From Defluviitaleaceae bacterium (lineage in GTDB: Bacteria; Bacillota; Clostridia; Lachnospirales; WQUN01), in assembly GCA_009780315.1 (NCBI GenBank), contig WRAH01000007.1, forward strand, positions 1-64,000: 64,000 bases of DNA, given 5' to 3'. The translations under genes and the position numbers were made by a program. A model generated the notes under the pieces. It saw only the letters and a list, made by a program, of their open reading frames with translations. It did no database searches and was not told the origin of the DNA. Of the stretch, positions 7,370 to 17,708 are shown in pieces. Position 1 is the stretch's first letter; each line of letters starts with the position of its first letter.

Positions 7370-8557
7370 ATGGCGAAGATAAAATCAGTCGGACAATTGA
7401 AGCAAATGCCCCATAAACTGGTAAGGTCAGGGCGATTTTGGCTTGGTTTCATTGGGCTTATTTTTTGTTTTATTATCATTTACATATCAGACTTTCCATC
7501 CCTTGGCTTGTCACCCCAGTTTTATGTTGAAGAAGCCCGTGTCATTTCTGTTTGGGATACGAATATTTGGCCCGATTATTATATTCCTGGGGTGTATGTA
7601 GGCACACAACGGGTAGAAGTGGAGATTTTGTCCGGCACATTTGCTGGGGAGCGGTTGGAACTTATAAACCATATGGCGCGTTTTTCAAACTTATATATGG
7701 GTGAGGGTATGAATATTTTAGTTTCTGTCATGCCGGGTCTGGAATATCTTGATGCAGATTTTATGAATATTTATGGGCCTTCCCGCGGGCGTGTGCTGAT
7801 TGGAGCTGTGGTATTTCTCATTGTCAGTATGCTCATTATGGGACGGCGTAAAGGATTTTATGCCGTCATTACTTTAGGGTTTACACTGATTACTGTATTG
7901 TTTTTTATGGTTGCATTTATTGTGCAGGGATATAGTCCTATAGTGTTTTCTCTTTTGACAGCGGTGATTACCACCTCATTTACACTGCTTATGGTTAGCG
8001 GATTTAGCCGCCAAAGTTTTTCTGCCATTGCAGGCACATGGACTGGCCTTATCTTTGCAGGGTTGCTTAGTGTGATATTGGGGCGCATGGGGCATGTTTC
8101 AGGCTTACATTTAGAAGATGCAAGGCAAATGCTTTATAATGCGCCAAATGATATTTTCCTGCGTATTCCTGATATGTTTTTTGCTGGCGTGATTATTGCG
8201 GCTTCTGGTGTGGTGGTTGATGCGGCAATGTCCATTTCCTCTGCCGTGTTTGAAATTAAAGCCCAAAGCCCAGGAATGACTGCACGCCGTCTTTATAAAA
8301 GCGGCATGACCATTGGTGGGGATATTCTTGGCGCAAATTCAGACACACTCATACTTGCGCTAACGGGCGCGTCTTTGCCTACAATTATATTGGTTGTATT
8401 ATTCGGCTTCCCGCAGTTGAGAATACTTAATTTAGATATTGTAGCCATTGAGATTATTCAAGGCGTTTCTGCAACGATGGGTTTGATTTTTACCATACCT
8501 GCCACAGCTATATTTTCTGCTTTGCTTGCCGCACGTAAAGGTCAGGTGTCCCTATGA
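7370..8557 (+). CDS. YibE/F family multipass membrane protein (first copy)
   Basis: A 395-residue protein of the YibE/F family. A membrane helix at about 23-42 is followed by an extracytoplasmic beta-rich domain (about 45-140, with GTQRVEVEILSGTFAGE), then about seven membrane helices. DAAMSISSAVFEI and GGDILGANSDTLILALTGA match the conserved second half of the family. The start at 7370 has AAAGAGG upstream; the longer frame runs into the radC promoter. Function is unknown in the family. The ATGA overlap with the next gene shows that the two homologous copies are co-translated, so they may form a heteromer. Confidence 0.85.
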   Translation: MAKIKSVGQLKQMPHKLVRSGRFWLGFIGLIFCFIIIYISDFPSLGLSPQFYVEEARVISVWDTNIWPDYYIPGVYVGTQRVEVEILSGTFAGERLELINHMARFSNLYMGEGMNILVSVMPGLEYLDADFMNIYGPSRGRVLIGAVVFLIVSMLIMGRRKGFYAVITLGFTLITVLFFMVAFIVQGYSPIVFSLLTAVITTSFTLLMVSGFSRQSFSAIAGTWTGLIFAGLLSVILGRMGHVSGLHLEDARQMLYNAPNDIFLRIPDMFFAGVIIAASGVVVDAAMSISSAVFEIKAQSPGMTARRLYKSGMTIGGDILGANSDTLILALTGASLPTIILVVLFGFPQLRILNLDIVAIEIIQGVSATMGLIFTIPATAIFSALLAARKGQVSL

Positions 8558-9693
8558 GGATGCGTGACTTTTTTAATGCCCAAAGGGTTTTTTATATTTT
8601 TGTTTCACTTGCAATGATTGGGATAATTATTTTTGGTGTTTATGCCAACAGTCAAAATCAGCAGCATAGTGAAAGTGTTTCCTTTGTTTCTGGGCGTGTT
8701 GTTGAAATTGTTGAAGACAGGACAGCCATAAATCATGTAGGGGTACGCACTGGCACCCAAGAACTGCGTGTGAGGTTATTATCAGGGGCAAGGCGGGGGG
8801 ATATTATTGAAGCACGCAATATGCTTTTTCCTATAGAAAATGCGGTGTATGCTCAAGTTGGACAAAGGGTAATTTTATTTTTTGAGCAACATCCAAATGC
8901 TGAATTAGATGATTATTTTGCGCATGTGCAAAGTGATGACCGCACTTGGTCTATATATGTGATTATTGCAGCTTTTTTTGGATTATTGGCATTGGTTTTT
9001 GGGCGGACAGGTATAAAGTCTGCATTTAGTCTGGTATTTACTTTTGTTGTGATTATATTCTTATTATTGCCATTGATTGTTGGTGGTGCTTCTCCTGCTT
9101 TACTAACAATTTTGCTTTCTCTTTGTATTGTGGTGGTTTCCCTTATTGCTATCATGGGGTTTGGAAAAAAGACTTATGTAAGCATTGCAGGAACCTGTAT
9201 TGGTATTGTATTTTATGGCATTTTTTACTTACTGATTAGTGTTGCATTGGGTATTACGGGTTTCAATGTACAAGAAATTGATTTGCTGATTGTGGCTGGA
9301 TTTAATGCAAGTGTGGGCGAGTTGTTGTTTTGTGCAATTCTTATCGCCTCATTGGGGGCTTTAATGGATGTGGCGGTTTCACTTGCGTCTGTCACTGCGG
9401 AGCTTAGTGAAACCACTAAAAATGCTAGTTTTAAAACATTGTATACATCAGCAATGAAAATTGGGCGGGATATTATTGGCTCGTCATCAAATACCCTCAT
9501 TCTTGCATTTACAGGGACGTTTTTTATTACCCTCATTGTATTCAACATCAACAACCTGCCATACAATGTACTCATCAATAGAGTGGATATTGGAATAGAA
9601 GTTATGCGTGCCATTTCTGCATCATCCGCAATGGTTTTGTGCGCACCGGCAACGGCATTTATAGGCTCACGGGCCTTTGCATATAAAAAGTAG
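8554..9693 (+). CDS. YibE/F family multipass membrane protein (second copy)
   Basis: A 379-residue paralogue of the preceding protein with the same plan: an N-terminal helix (about 11-30), an extracytoplasmic domain with GTQELRVRLLSGARRGD, and then a helical bundle that contains GALMDVAVSLAS and GRDIIGSSSNTLILAFTG. It overlaps the first copy by 4 bp and stops 43 bp before the large secreted phosphoesterase gene, which has its own strong ribosome site but no clear promoter, so all three may share a transcript. Function unknown. Confidence 0.85.
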   Translation: MRMRDFFNAQRVFYIFVSLAMIGIIIFGVYANSQNQQHSESVSFVSGRVVEIVEDRTAINHVGVRTGTQELRVRLLSGARRGDIIEARNMLFPIENAVYAQVGQRVILFFEQHPNAELDDYFAHVQSDDRTWSIYVIIAAFFGLLALVFGRTGIKSAFSLVFTFVVIIFLLLPLIVGGASPALLTILLSLCIVVVSLIAIMGFGKKTYVSIAGTCIGIVFYGIFYLLISVALGITGFNVQEIDLLIVAGFNASVGELLFCAILIASLGALMDVAVSLASVTAELSETTKNASFKTLYTSAMKIGRDIIGSSSNTLILAFTGTFFITLIVFNINNLPYNVLINRVDIGIEVMRAISASSAMVLCAPATAFIGSRAFAYKK

Positions 9694-9736
9694 TCGTACA
9701 AAATACGACCCCATAGCAAAGTAAAGGAGAATGACG

Positions 9737-12700
9737 ATGAAAAGAATGATTCATTCCGCAAGCCGTATGATGGCTTTAGTGCTTGTCTTCATCATGGTTT
9801 TTGGTGTGGCGACATCAGAACGCCGTGTTGAAGTAGCCGCTCAAGAAAGCAGACACGTAACAGCGTCACCTGCTTCGGTTACAGCAGGCTCAAATTACAG
9901 AAATTTGAGTTTAAATCCTGGGGCGAATAATGCCGAGATGCGGTTCACTTGGCATTCTGGTTCGCCCACAGGCAGTATTGTAATCACTGCGCCCAATGGG
10001 GATACTTGGGTGCTTGTGTCCAGCAGCCGTCCTGCGGAAGCGCATATGGGTGTTGGTGCCATGGGTGTGACAAGCAATATGCAACCAACACGCCCGGGCT
10101 TTAGGTATTATGTACATCAAGTGTCTGTATATGACCTTCCCCACGATACAACATTGACTTACATCGTCACTTGGGACGGTGGGCAGTCTGACCTAAAAAC
10201 TTTCCGCACAGGGGGAAGTGACAATTTTCAATTTATCATTGCAGGCGACCCGCAAATTGGAACGGGTGATGGTTTACAGCCAATAGGCACGGCAGATGCA
10301 ACAGTGGATGGCAGACAATGGGCAAATGCGCTTGATATTGCAGTGGCGGCTTATCCACGCAGTGACTTTGTATTGGCCCTTGGCGACCAAGTGCAGACTT
10401 CTAGTTATATTGCAGGTGCAAATCATGTGTCGATTGCCCAGTATAGACATGACCGTATGTTTTCTCCGCAACGGTTACAATCACTGCCTATTATGGGTGT
10501 TGTGGGCAACCATGATGGTTGGTCTTTTGACGATAATAATGCCAATATCAGATTATGGCCAATGCATTACAATATTCCTGCACCTGATAATGTTGGTGAA
10601 ATAGGCGGCTATAATCAAAATGTTTTTAGACATCGCGGGGACTTTTATACCCAATTTGATTATTGGGTACGTTGGGGCAATGTACTATTTATTGTCCTTG
10701 ATTCCAACGGTGCTAATGCTGGTATTGAAAGGGTAATGAGTGGTGAAAGACTTGAATTTTTAGAGGATGCAGTGGCACAAAATTTAGATGCTGAATGGCG
10801 TGTAGCTACATTTCATCATCCTGCATACTCTGTATATCGTATTACAGGTATTCCCGAAAAGACACAAATTATCAACAACTTCTTGCCCCATTTTGAGCGT
10901 CTTGATTTTGATATTGTGCTGACCGGACACGCCCATGTGTACAACCGCACACATCAAATGCTTGCAAATGTTCCCCAACTCCATCAAAACTGGCTGGATG
11001 CATCTGCAAACATTGTCCCAGGCACAGAAGCAACCAATGCAGTGCTTGACCCTACAGGGCTTGTGCATATTACATTTAACTCTGCCTCTGGCAGTGGGTT
11101 TTACAATGTGGCACAAATGCCCAGAAGCTATGTGTCATTTTACAACCAAAATTTCCGTAGAAACTTCTCTGTGGTAGATGTTACTCCTTACACTTTTTCT
11201 GTAAGAACATATCAAATTAACAATGACGAGTCTCATACACTGCTGGATGTCTATACAATCGTACGTTCAGATGCTTCTGGTGGTGTGCCTGGGGCAGTGA
11301 CTTCATTACCGCAAATGGGTGAGCAAATTTTTGAGCGTATCACCACCCCTGAAGATATGGTTGTGCCTAACCCTGGTTTGGGTGTTGTGCCAACGGCCGA
11401 AGCGTTCAGATTACCTGAAACCGTTGGCATAGAAACAAATTTGTTCAACAATGTAGGCGGTAACTTAGCAAATCTCCGCCCACCCAATGCACAAGCTGCC
11501 CCATATTATTATGGAACTGTGGTGAGAACACCCCGTGGGCCTGTTGTGTGGGATATGGATAGTTTAGGTTTTGACCCATATAATGAATTTACACAACGTC
11601 TTACGGTTACAGGTACAGTGAGCTTACCTGCAAACATTGGCAATCCCAATGGCATACCGCTGACTGTTGAAATGAATGTACTAGTTATGCGCTATGGCGT
11701 TGTTGAACCTGGTGCAATTGCGCGATGGATGCAAGGGGATGGTATGGAAACATACTTCGTCGGTCATGGCGGTATCAATGCGCGCCGTCCTGCTGTGCCT
11801 ACAACCTATGGCACGGTGATTGAGCCTTTGCAATTCTTTGTAGGCAATACACCGCGAATGCTTCAATGGAATGCTGGTGCGCCAACCATTACAACAGGTA
11901 CAGTGCCCAACAGCGGCAGTGCTATCGATGGTGTGACTGGTGGACTTCATAATCTTGACCTTGATACAGACCAACCACGCTGGCAAACAACGATTTCAAC
12001 CACAGGACGTGCGGGTATTCAAGTAGAATTTGACATGCGTTCTGACCCTGGGGGAACAGGCAATAACAATAATGGCCCTCGTGACTGGCAATTGCAATTT
12101 AGCCTTGACGGCATTACATGGCAAGATGCTGGTGCGCCTATTGTCATGGGCGGCACTTGGAACCCTACCCATTTAAGAACATTGCCGGAGACAGCAAATG
12201 ACCAAGACATTTTATATATTCGCTGGCTAATGACAAGTAATATAGCCGTTGGCGGCGGTGCAATTTCTGCCACTGCCCGTCATCATATGCGAAACATTAC
12301 CATTCGCTCTACCATTCCCTTACTTCCTGACTGTGAATGTAGGGATGATGGTTTATGTTCTGATGGCAATTGCCTTGTTTGCAGATGTTGCCAATGTCCG
12401 CCTTCAGCGGATTGTTCAGACAATGGATGCGGTAATTGCTTAAACTGCTTCTGTAATGAGCCCCTTCGTATTGACGTGCTTATGTTTAATGATTTTCATG
12501 GGCATGTAGAATTTGCTGAACCTGTTGATGAAAACCCAGGCGCAGCAAGACTTGTTGCTTATATCGAGTATCAACGCAGTCAAAATCATAACCCTAACAA
12601 TGTTATCGTTGTAGGCGGCGGTGACGAATTTCACGGATATGCCGTATCCACCCTTACTCAGGGTAATCCAGTGATTTCTATGATGGAATATCTGGCAAGT

Positions 12701-15700
12701 AACAGCCCTGCACAACAGGATTCAGGTATTCATGTGGCTTTTGGTAATCATGAGTTTTCATTTGGATATAATCGTGCAACTCAAATAGGGCATGACCCAA
12801 GTGTTACACTTTTGGCGGCAGATTTATTCTATGGTCATGGGCATCCGATGGCAGGGCAAAGGCCTTCATTTGTACGCCCATATGATATTATCGAATTTCC
12901 TGACCATGATATCACTATTGCATTGGTAGGACTAATGACCAGTAATATGCATACAGTGGTTGGCGGCTGGGGTACACTTGGGCTGGAAAACAGAACACCC
13001 TCTCCTGGCTCACCAACGGCATATCGCCATGCCATCAACGACTTGGTGACTTACTTGCGTGATGAACGTGGTGTAGGCGCGGTGATTGGTGTGACGCACA
13101 AGGGGGGTAACAGTGCGTCTATGACCTATATTGCAACACACATTGACTTTGATGCAATTGTAGGTGGGCATGTTCATGTGCGTGTACAACGTGAAGTGAA
13201 TGGGACACCCATTATTGAAGCACAACATCATGGACGTGCAATGGGAAGATTTAGCTTATTCTTTGACGATAACGGGGAACTTGAAAGTGTTGATGCATGG
13301 TTAAGCCCTCCAGGTGCAATTGCAGAATTTAATCGTTCGGCGGCAGTAGTCGCAGGGGTTGGACACCATTATGATGCAATGACTGCAATTATTTCGCCAT
13401 ATCTTGCAGACACATTTGATGAACTGCGCGGGCCGCGTGGCCCCCATGGTATTTATTTCTCAAACCGTACTGAGCGTGATGTGTGGTCTAGCCGCCTTGT
13501 GCTTGACTATGTTGTGCGTTGGGCAGAAGCCCATGGAGAACCTACAGATTGGATTGGTGTATCTAACAGCGGCGGTTGGCGTAATACTGGCTTTTGGCCA
13601 AGAAGTGCAGATGACCCAACAAATTTTGCTGAGTTGCTTTCTACGATGCCATTTGACAATGCGATGATGCTGTTTGAAATGCATGGGCAGGATGTTCATA
13701 CGATGCTTAACTCAACAGGGCTAGGCGGCGGCAGTAGTATTGTCATGGCAGGTGTACACCGTGTAGGCGACGATTGGTATGTGACTGCCACAGAAGAAAG
13801 AATCACCAATGACCGTTCCAGAATCTATAATGTTATTGCCGCAAACTCTATCTTTGGCGGCAGAAATGTCACTGGCATTGACAACTTCCCATTACCGGGA
13901 AATAACCGTGGCAATGCGTTGGGCATGGAATTTATCAGCTATCCACGGGCCATCATGCAAGACGGCTCAACCATGGGGTGGATTGAACTAAATGCAATGT
14001 CAGAATCTAATGCAGAGTGGGAAAACTTTGGTGTCAGTATGGTACGTACTGCATTACTTGCATCTACAGAGTTTAGAGGAATAACACCTGCTTCCCAGTG
14101 GCAAGCAGAGCTTCTGGTATCCTCTACGGTAGGCGGCACCGCAGTCATTACGTCTCCATTTGCGCCGAATGACCGTTCCCGTAATATGAATATCATTCCT
14201 CAATGGGTGATAGTCACAGCGAATCCCAACCCTGGTTATCAATTTGTAGGATGGTTTAACACAGGCGACCCAGCAAATGCCGACCCTCTATCTGAAAGTG
14301 CAGTGTATGGATTTGCTATACGAGAAAATACAAGCTTGGAAGCCCGCTTTGAAGTTGATGAGGGTGAGCCTATAACCGTCACCGAAGCCAATGCACTACC
14401 TGGAAATACAGCTGTGAGGGTGCGGGGTGTTGTCACTGCAACGTATTTGCCTGGTACTTCTGGTAGTGGTCTATTTATCCAAGACCCTGACACTGTGCCA
14501 ATTGAATCAGGCGCAGAAGCCAGCCGTGGAATATTGGTGCGTTTGCCTGTTTCAAGTGCGGCAGTCCTTGACCCATTTGTCGGGCAATTAGTTGATGTCA
14601 TAGGTACACGTGATGGTAATGTAGCAGGCAATGGCTTTGTCAATGTGCCAAATGTTACCGCAGTAGGTACAATAGCCGTTAGAGTTATAGAGCCGGCAAC
14701 CATACCTGCACCGGTGCAGGTGACATTGCAAGAATTAAGCACAAGAGATTTCCAAAGTATGTTAGTTTCCATTCTTGACCCTGTGCAAATTGCAAGTGTC
14801 ACCACTGGTGCTGGCGGTGACCCCAATAGAAATCTTGCAGACCCTGCCACAGGCGATGTGTTGGCATTTGACGCGAGTGGAAATATTGTCGAAAACGTAA
14901 ACGCAGTCAACGCAGTAACAAGCTTTATTGTTTGGCCTGACCCTGTAGGCAGGATTCCGGCAGGGCAACAAGGGGAGTTAAACCGTGCCATCGTCCACTT
15001 TTGGGATGCACGTACCGAAATTCAACTACGTCTGCTAAACCCTGTAGCGGATTTAACCCCAGTTGTCCCTTCCACAGTCATATCCATTGCAGACGCACGT
15101 GCCGAAGCTGGAACAGGTACACAAGTAACGATTGAAGGACGTGTTACGGGTACACTTACAGCAAGTGCAGCATTTGTTCAAGCACTTAATGCAGATGCAA
15201 ACACGCCAAACGCTGGAGTGATTGTTCAAATGACAGCTGCGGGTACCCATGTTGGTCAACATATTCGTGTGACAGGATATGTAAGAAATGTTGGCGGGAA
15301 CTTGCGGCTTCATGCAACAAATACAGATGGAACAGGCGCAGGGAATAATATAGTGCCTTATATTGTCAACAGTTCTGTGACAGCTTTAGCACCGATACCC
15401 ATTACAATAGCGCAAGCTGCTACAGGGTTTGACGGAATGCATGTAACTATAATAAATCCTGTAACCATTGAAGCAAGAAACCCACTAAATACACTACAAA
15501 ATCATGAATTAGCAGGAACTGCTGTACACTTGCGTATAAACCTAGGCTTCCCAGCTGCCGCAGGTTTTGGCACAGCTGTCCAAAATGGAACGTCGTTGTA
15601 TATACGCAGGGGACATCTTGCTTACACCGACGCAGTGCGTCATGTTTATTCATCATCATTTAATGAGCCTGCAACAATAACCATGACAGGTATAAACAAT

Positions 15701-17137
15701 GCATCAAGAATCGAGATTTTGCCATCTTCTATCTCTGAACCTATCATACCGTCGCCAGTAGTAACCCCTGCCGCCCTTGCAATCACAGGCATAAACACTG
15801 GTATAGGTTCAGTCAATATTGGCTCAACAAATATAAGACACGCACCGTCAGCGATTGTATCTGGAAATCCGCGTATCATAAATGTTCCAGTGAACAGAAG
15901 CCATAGACTTACCATTGTCTTTAGTGAGCCGATTGTTCAAAGGGATGGCACCGTGTCAGTCAGTGGTGGAACCCGTTACCTTTCTTCTTCACCTACGTGG
16001 ACAAATGACAGAACCGCAGTTTTAACCCTTGCCAGCCTTGCACATGGAACAACCTTTACTTTAACCCTTGCAGATTTTGTTGGACTCAGCGGCAACACAT
16101 TGCGTCACAGTCATACTTTCAGAACGGCTCATCCTTCTCCAGATTTAGATAATGACTCTGGGTCAGATTCTGATGATGAGCCAAGACCTGTATCACATTC
16201 AACGCAAGTACAAACACCGCCGCCGCCACAACCTGCAACATCTGAAGATAATCACAGCCAAATTCTTTCTCAGCTTGAAAATCGTGGTGAAGAGGATGAA
16301 CACCTCTATGTCCTCATTGCAATGCCAAAGGACACAACATATGTGTACATTGGTTTAAATACCATTGATTTGCTGGTGAATGAAGCAATCGGGCTTGTTG
16401 TATCACAGGGATATAGCACTGTCGCATTCCCATCAGAATTATTTGTAGAATTGCAGGTATTATTGGACGAAGATTCAGTTGTGGTTATCGCCATTGATAT
16501 TTTAACGCCAACATCTGCTGTGGGTATGTTGAATGTCATGGCAGTTGTTAATGTTTCTATTCATCTGGACGGCGTAGCTATAACCGACTATGTGAGTGGT
16601 ACACTAATAGAAATCCTTGTAGATTTTAGCGAAATAGACATTGGCACGTTAAACCCATACAGACTGATTGCCCTTAATAATCTGGGTATTGTAGGTGGAG
16701 TATTTGACCCAGAATTAAATGCTTTCATATTAACAACACATCTTGGCAATTACTCAATCGCCTATATTCCAAATCTTAATAGGGTCGTTATGCAAATTGG
16801 TTCAAATCAAATACACGACCTTGCACAAGATACAAACATGTTGATGGATGTATCTCCCATCATTGCTTACGACAGAACCCTGTTGCCGATACGCTTCCTT
16901 GCAGAATCTTTAGGCGGAGATGTTTCATGGAATGGAGAAACCCAAACCGTAAGTATCACTATGGGCAATGACCAATTATCATTTGTTATTGGCGAGCTAG
17001 AGAATGGTATGGATGTGCCAGCAGTAATTTTCAATGACCGCACTTTCGTCCCTATCCGCTTCGTAGCTGAAACTTTTGGCGCACTGGTTGTTTGGGAAGA
17101 AGAAACAAGTACCATAAGCATTATCTATATTGGCTAG
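9737..17137 (+). CDS. Giant secreted protein with a metallophosphatase and a 5'-nucleotidase module
   Basis: A 2466-residue exported protein. In order: signal peptide (1-35); Fn3-like purple acid phosphatase N-domain and calcineurin-type metallophosphatase (about 60-430; GDPQIG, GDQVQ, GNHDGW, GHAHVYNR); a beta-rich region; a short Cys-rich knot (about 865-908, 15 or more Cys); a UshA-type 5'-nucleotidase (about 910-1450; FNDFHGH, GNHEFSF, GGHVHV); an InlB-type repeat (about 1491-1541); two OB-fold-like modules (about 1541-1650 and 1778-1875); a SbsA-like Ig domain (about 2015-2128); an Asp/Pro-rich linker; and a C-terminal copper amine oxidase N-like stalk pair (about 2348-2466, with LLPIRFLAE and FVPIRFVAE). 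The ATG at 9737 is 7 bp from AAAGGAG. It likely scavenges phosphate or nucleosides at the surface; no sortase motif is seen. Confidence 0.9.
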   Translation: MKRMIHSASRMMALVLVFIMVFGVATSERRVEVAAQESRHVTASPASVTAGSNYRNLSLNPGANNAEMRFTWHSGSPTGSIVITAPNGDTWVLVSSSRPAEAHMGVGAMGVTSNMQPTRPGFRYYVHQVSVYDLPHDTTLTYIVTWDGGQSDLKTFRTGGSDNFQFIIAGDPQIGTGDGLQPIGTADATVDGRQWANALDIAVAAYPRSDFVLALGDQVQTSSYIAGANHVSIAQYRHDRMFSPQRLQSLPIMGVVGNHDGWSFDDNNANIRLWPMHYNIPAPDNVGEIGGYNQNVFRHRGDFYTQFDYWVRWGNVLFIVLDSNGANAGIERVMSGERLEFLEDAVAQNLDAEWRVATFHHPAYSVYRITGIPEKTQIINNFLPHFERLDFDIVLTGHAHVYNRTHQMLANVPQLHQNWLDASANIVPGTEATNAVLDPTGLVHITFNSASGSGFYNVAQMPRSYVSFYNQNFRRNFSVVDVTPYTFSVRTYQINNDESHTLLDVYTIVRSDASGGVPGAVTSLPQMGEQIFERITTPEDMVVPNPGLGVVPTAEAFRLPETVGIETNLFNNVGGNLANLRPPNAQAAPYYYGTVVRTPRGPVVWDMDSLGFDPYNEFTQRLTVTGTVSLPANIGNPNGIPLTVEMNVLVMRYGVVEPGAIARWMQGDGMETYFVGHGGINARRPAVPTTYGTVIEPLQFFVGNTPRMLQWNAGAPTITTGTVPNSGSAIDGVTGGLHNLDLDTDQPRWQTTISTTGRAGIQVEFDMRSDPGGTGNNNNGPRDWQLQFSLDGITWQDAGAPIVMGGTWNPTHLRTLPETANDQDILYIRWLMTSNIAVGGGAISATARHHMRNITIRSTIPLLPDCECRDDGLCSDGNCLVCRCCQCPPSADCSDNGCGNCLNCFCNEPLRIDVLMFNDFHGHVEFAEPVDENPGAARLVAYIEYQRSQNHNPNNVIVVGGGDEFHGYAVSTLTQGNPVISMMEYLASNSPAQQDSGIHVAFGNHEFSFGYNRATQIGHDPSVTLLAADLFYGHGHPMAGQRPSFVRPYDIIEFPDHDITIALVGLMTSNMHTVVGGWGTLGLENRTPSPGSPTAYRHAINDLVTYLRDERGVGAVIGVTHKGGNSASMTYIATHIDFDAIVGGHVHVRVQREVNGTPIIEAQHHGRAMGRFSLFFDDNGELESVDAWLSPPGAIAEFNRSAAVVAGVGHHYDAMTAIISPYLADTFDELRGPRGPHGIYFSNRTERDVWSSRLVLDYVVRWAEAHGEPTDWIGVSNSGGWRNTGFWPRSADDPTNFAELLSTMPFDNAMMLFEMHGQDVHTMLNSTGLGGGSSIVMAGVHRVGDDWYVTATEERITNDRSRIYNVIAANSIFGGRNVTGIDNFPLPGNNRGNALGMEFISYPRAIMQDGSTMGWIELNAMSESNAEWENFGVSMVRTALLASTEFRGITPASQWQAELLVSSTVGGTAVITSPFAPNDRSRNMNIIPQWVIVTANPNPGYQFVGWFNTGDPANADPLSESAVYGFAIRENTSLEARFEVDEGEPITVTEANALPGNTAVRVRGVVTATYLPGTSGSGLFIQDPDTVPIESGAEASRGILVRLPVSSAAVLDPFVGQLVDVIGTRDGNVAGNGFVNVPNVTAVGTIAVRVIEPATIPAPVQVTLQELSTRDFQSMLVSILDPVQIASVTTGAGGDPNRNLADPATGDVLAFDASGNIVENVNAVNAVTSFIVWPDPVGRIPAGQQGELNRAIVHFWDARTEIQLRLLNPVADLTPVVPSTVISIADARAEAGTGTQVTIEGRVTGTLTASAAFVQALNADANTPNAGVIVQMTAAGTHVGQHIRVTGYVRNVGGNLRLHATNTDGTGAGNNIVPYIVNSSVTALAPIPITIAQAATGFDGMHVTIINPVTIEARNPLNTLQNHELAGTAVHLRINLGFPAAAGFGTAVQNGTSLYIRRGHLAYTDAVRHVYSSSFNEPATITMTGINNASRIEILPSSISEPIIPSPVVTPAALAITGINTGIGSVNIGSTNIRHAPSAIVSGNPRIINVPVNRSHRLTIVFSEPIVQRDGTVSVSGGTRYLSSSPTWTNDRTAVLTLASLAHGTTFTLTLADFVGLSGNTLRHSHTFRTAHPSPDLDNDSGSDSDDEPRPVSHSTQVQTPPPPQPATSEDNHSQILSQLENRGEEDEHLYVLIAMPKDTTYVYIGLNTIDLLVNEAIGLVVSQGYSTVAFPSELFVELQVLLDEDSVVVIAIDILTPTSAVGMLNVMAVVNVSIHLDGVAITDYVSGTLIEILVDFSEIDIGTLNPYRLIALNNLGIVGGVFDPELNAFILTTHLGNYSIAYIPNLNRVVMQIGSNQIHDLAQDTNMLMDVSPIIAYDRTLLPIRFLAESLGGDVSWNGETQTVSITMGNDQLSFVIGELENGMDVPAVIFNDRTFVPIRFVAETFGALVVWEEETSTISIIYIG

Positions 17138-17150
17138 TTTGTAAGCATGA

Positions 17151-17185
17151 AAGGAGTTGTACAACACTGTACAGCTCCTTTTTTA
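17151..17185 (+). terminator. Intrinsic terminator after the giant phosphoesterase gene
   Basis: A 13-bp stem (17151-17163 with 17168-17180, one G-T pair, loop ACAC) runs into six T. It separates the secreted protein from the yfcE-recJ-radA cluster. Confidence 0.88.
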
Positions 17186-17219
17186 TGTGTTAATATCAGA
17201 AAAAAACTAAGGAAGTTCA

Positions 17220-17708
17220 ATGAGACTTTTACTAATCAGCGATACCCATGGCAGAACTTCTGCCCTAGAAGCCCTCTTAATCCAATATGCTTTCGAGGTT
17301 GACTTAGTATGCCATATGGGCGACCATGCCAAAGACATGCTAAAATTCCAGTCTAAATACCCATCTTTACAAATGGTTGTTGTGGCAGGAAATTGTGATT
17401 ATGAACACGGGCTTTTTAGCGAGCAAATTATAAATATAGGGAACAAACGTATTTTAATAACTCACGGGCATTTTCAAAATGTAAAAAGCAATCTACAAAA
17501 CTTAGTCTACTATGCCCAAGAAAAAAACGTTGATGGATGTTTCTTTGGGCATACACACCAGCCCATTTGCGATAGAATCAATGAGATTTTTATAATCAAC
17601 CCCGGCAGTCTCACCGAGCCGCGGGGCGGGGTAAAACGCCCATCCTATGGTATTGTAAACATTGATGAAGACACAGGCGAAATTAAAGGAGAGATAATCA
17701 ACATATGA
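17220..17708 (+). CDS. yfcE: YfcE/MJ0936-type metallophosphodiesterase
   Basis: A 162-residue cytoplasmic calcineurin-like phosphoesterase of the YfcE/MJ0936 family. Metal ligands are visible: SDTHG (residues 7-11), MGDH (33-36), GNCD (59-62; the usual GNHD/GNCD), THGH (81-84), and GHTHQP near residue 117. Length is normal for the family. It overlaps recJ by 4 bp (ATGA). The physiological substrate of this family is not settled; homologues hydrolyse phosphodiesters in vitro. Confidence 0.88.
   Translation: MRLLLISDTHGRTSALEALLIQYAFEVDLVCHMGDHAKDMLKFQSKYPSLQMVVVAGNCDYEHGLFSEQIINIGNKRILITHGHFQNVKSNLQNLVYYAQEKNVDGCFFGHTHQPICDRINEIFIINPGSLTEPRGGVKRPSYGIVNIDEDTGEIKGEIINI

Noticed and set aside
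9225-9761. A 178-residue minus-strand ORF
   Set aside because: Antisense to the second YibE/F gene; its hydrophilic, Ser/Ala-rich product mirrors hydrophobic codons on the real strand.
14239-14991. A 250-residue minus-strand ORF
   Set aside because: It lies wholly antisense inside the giant phosphoesterase gene, in a region with clear OB-fold coding on the plus strand. Its composition is a by-product of that coding, and it has no domain or ribosome site.
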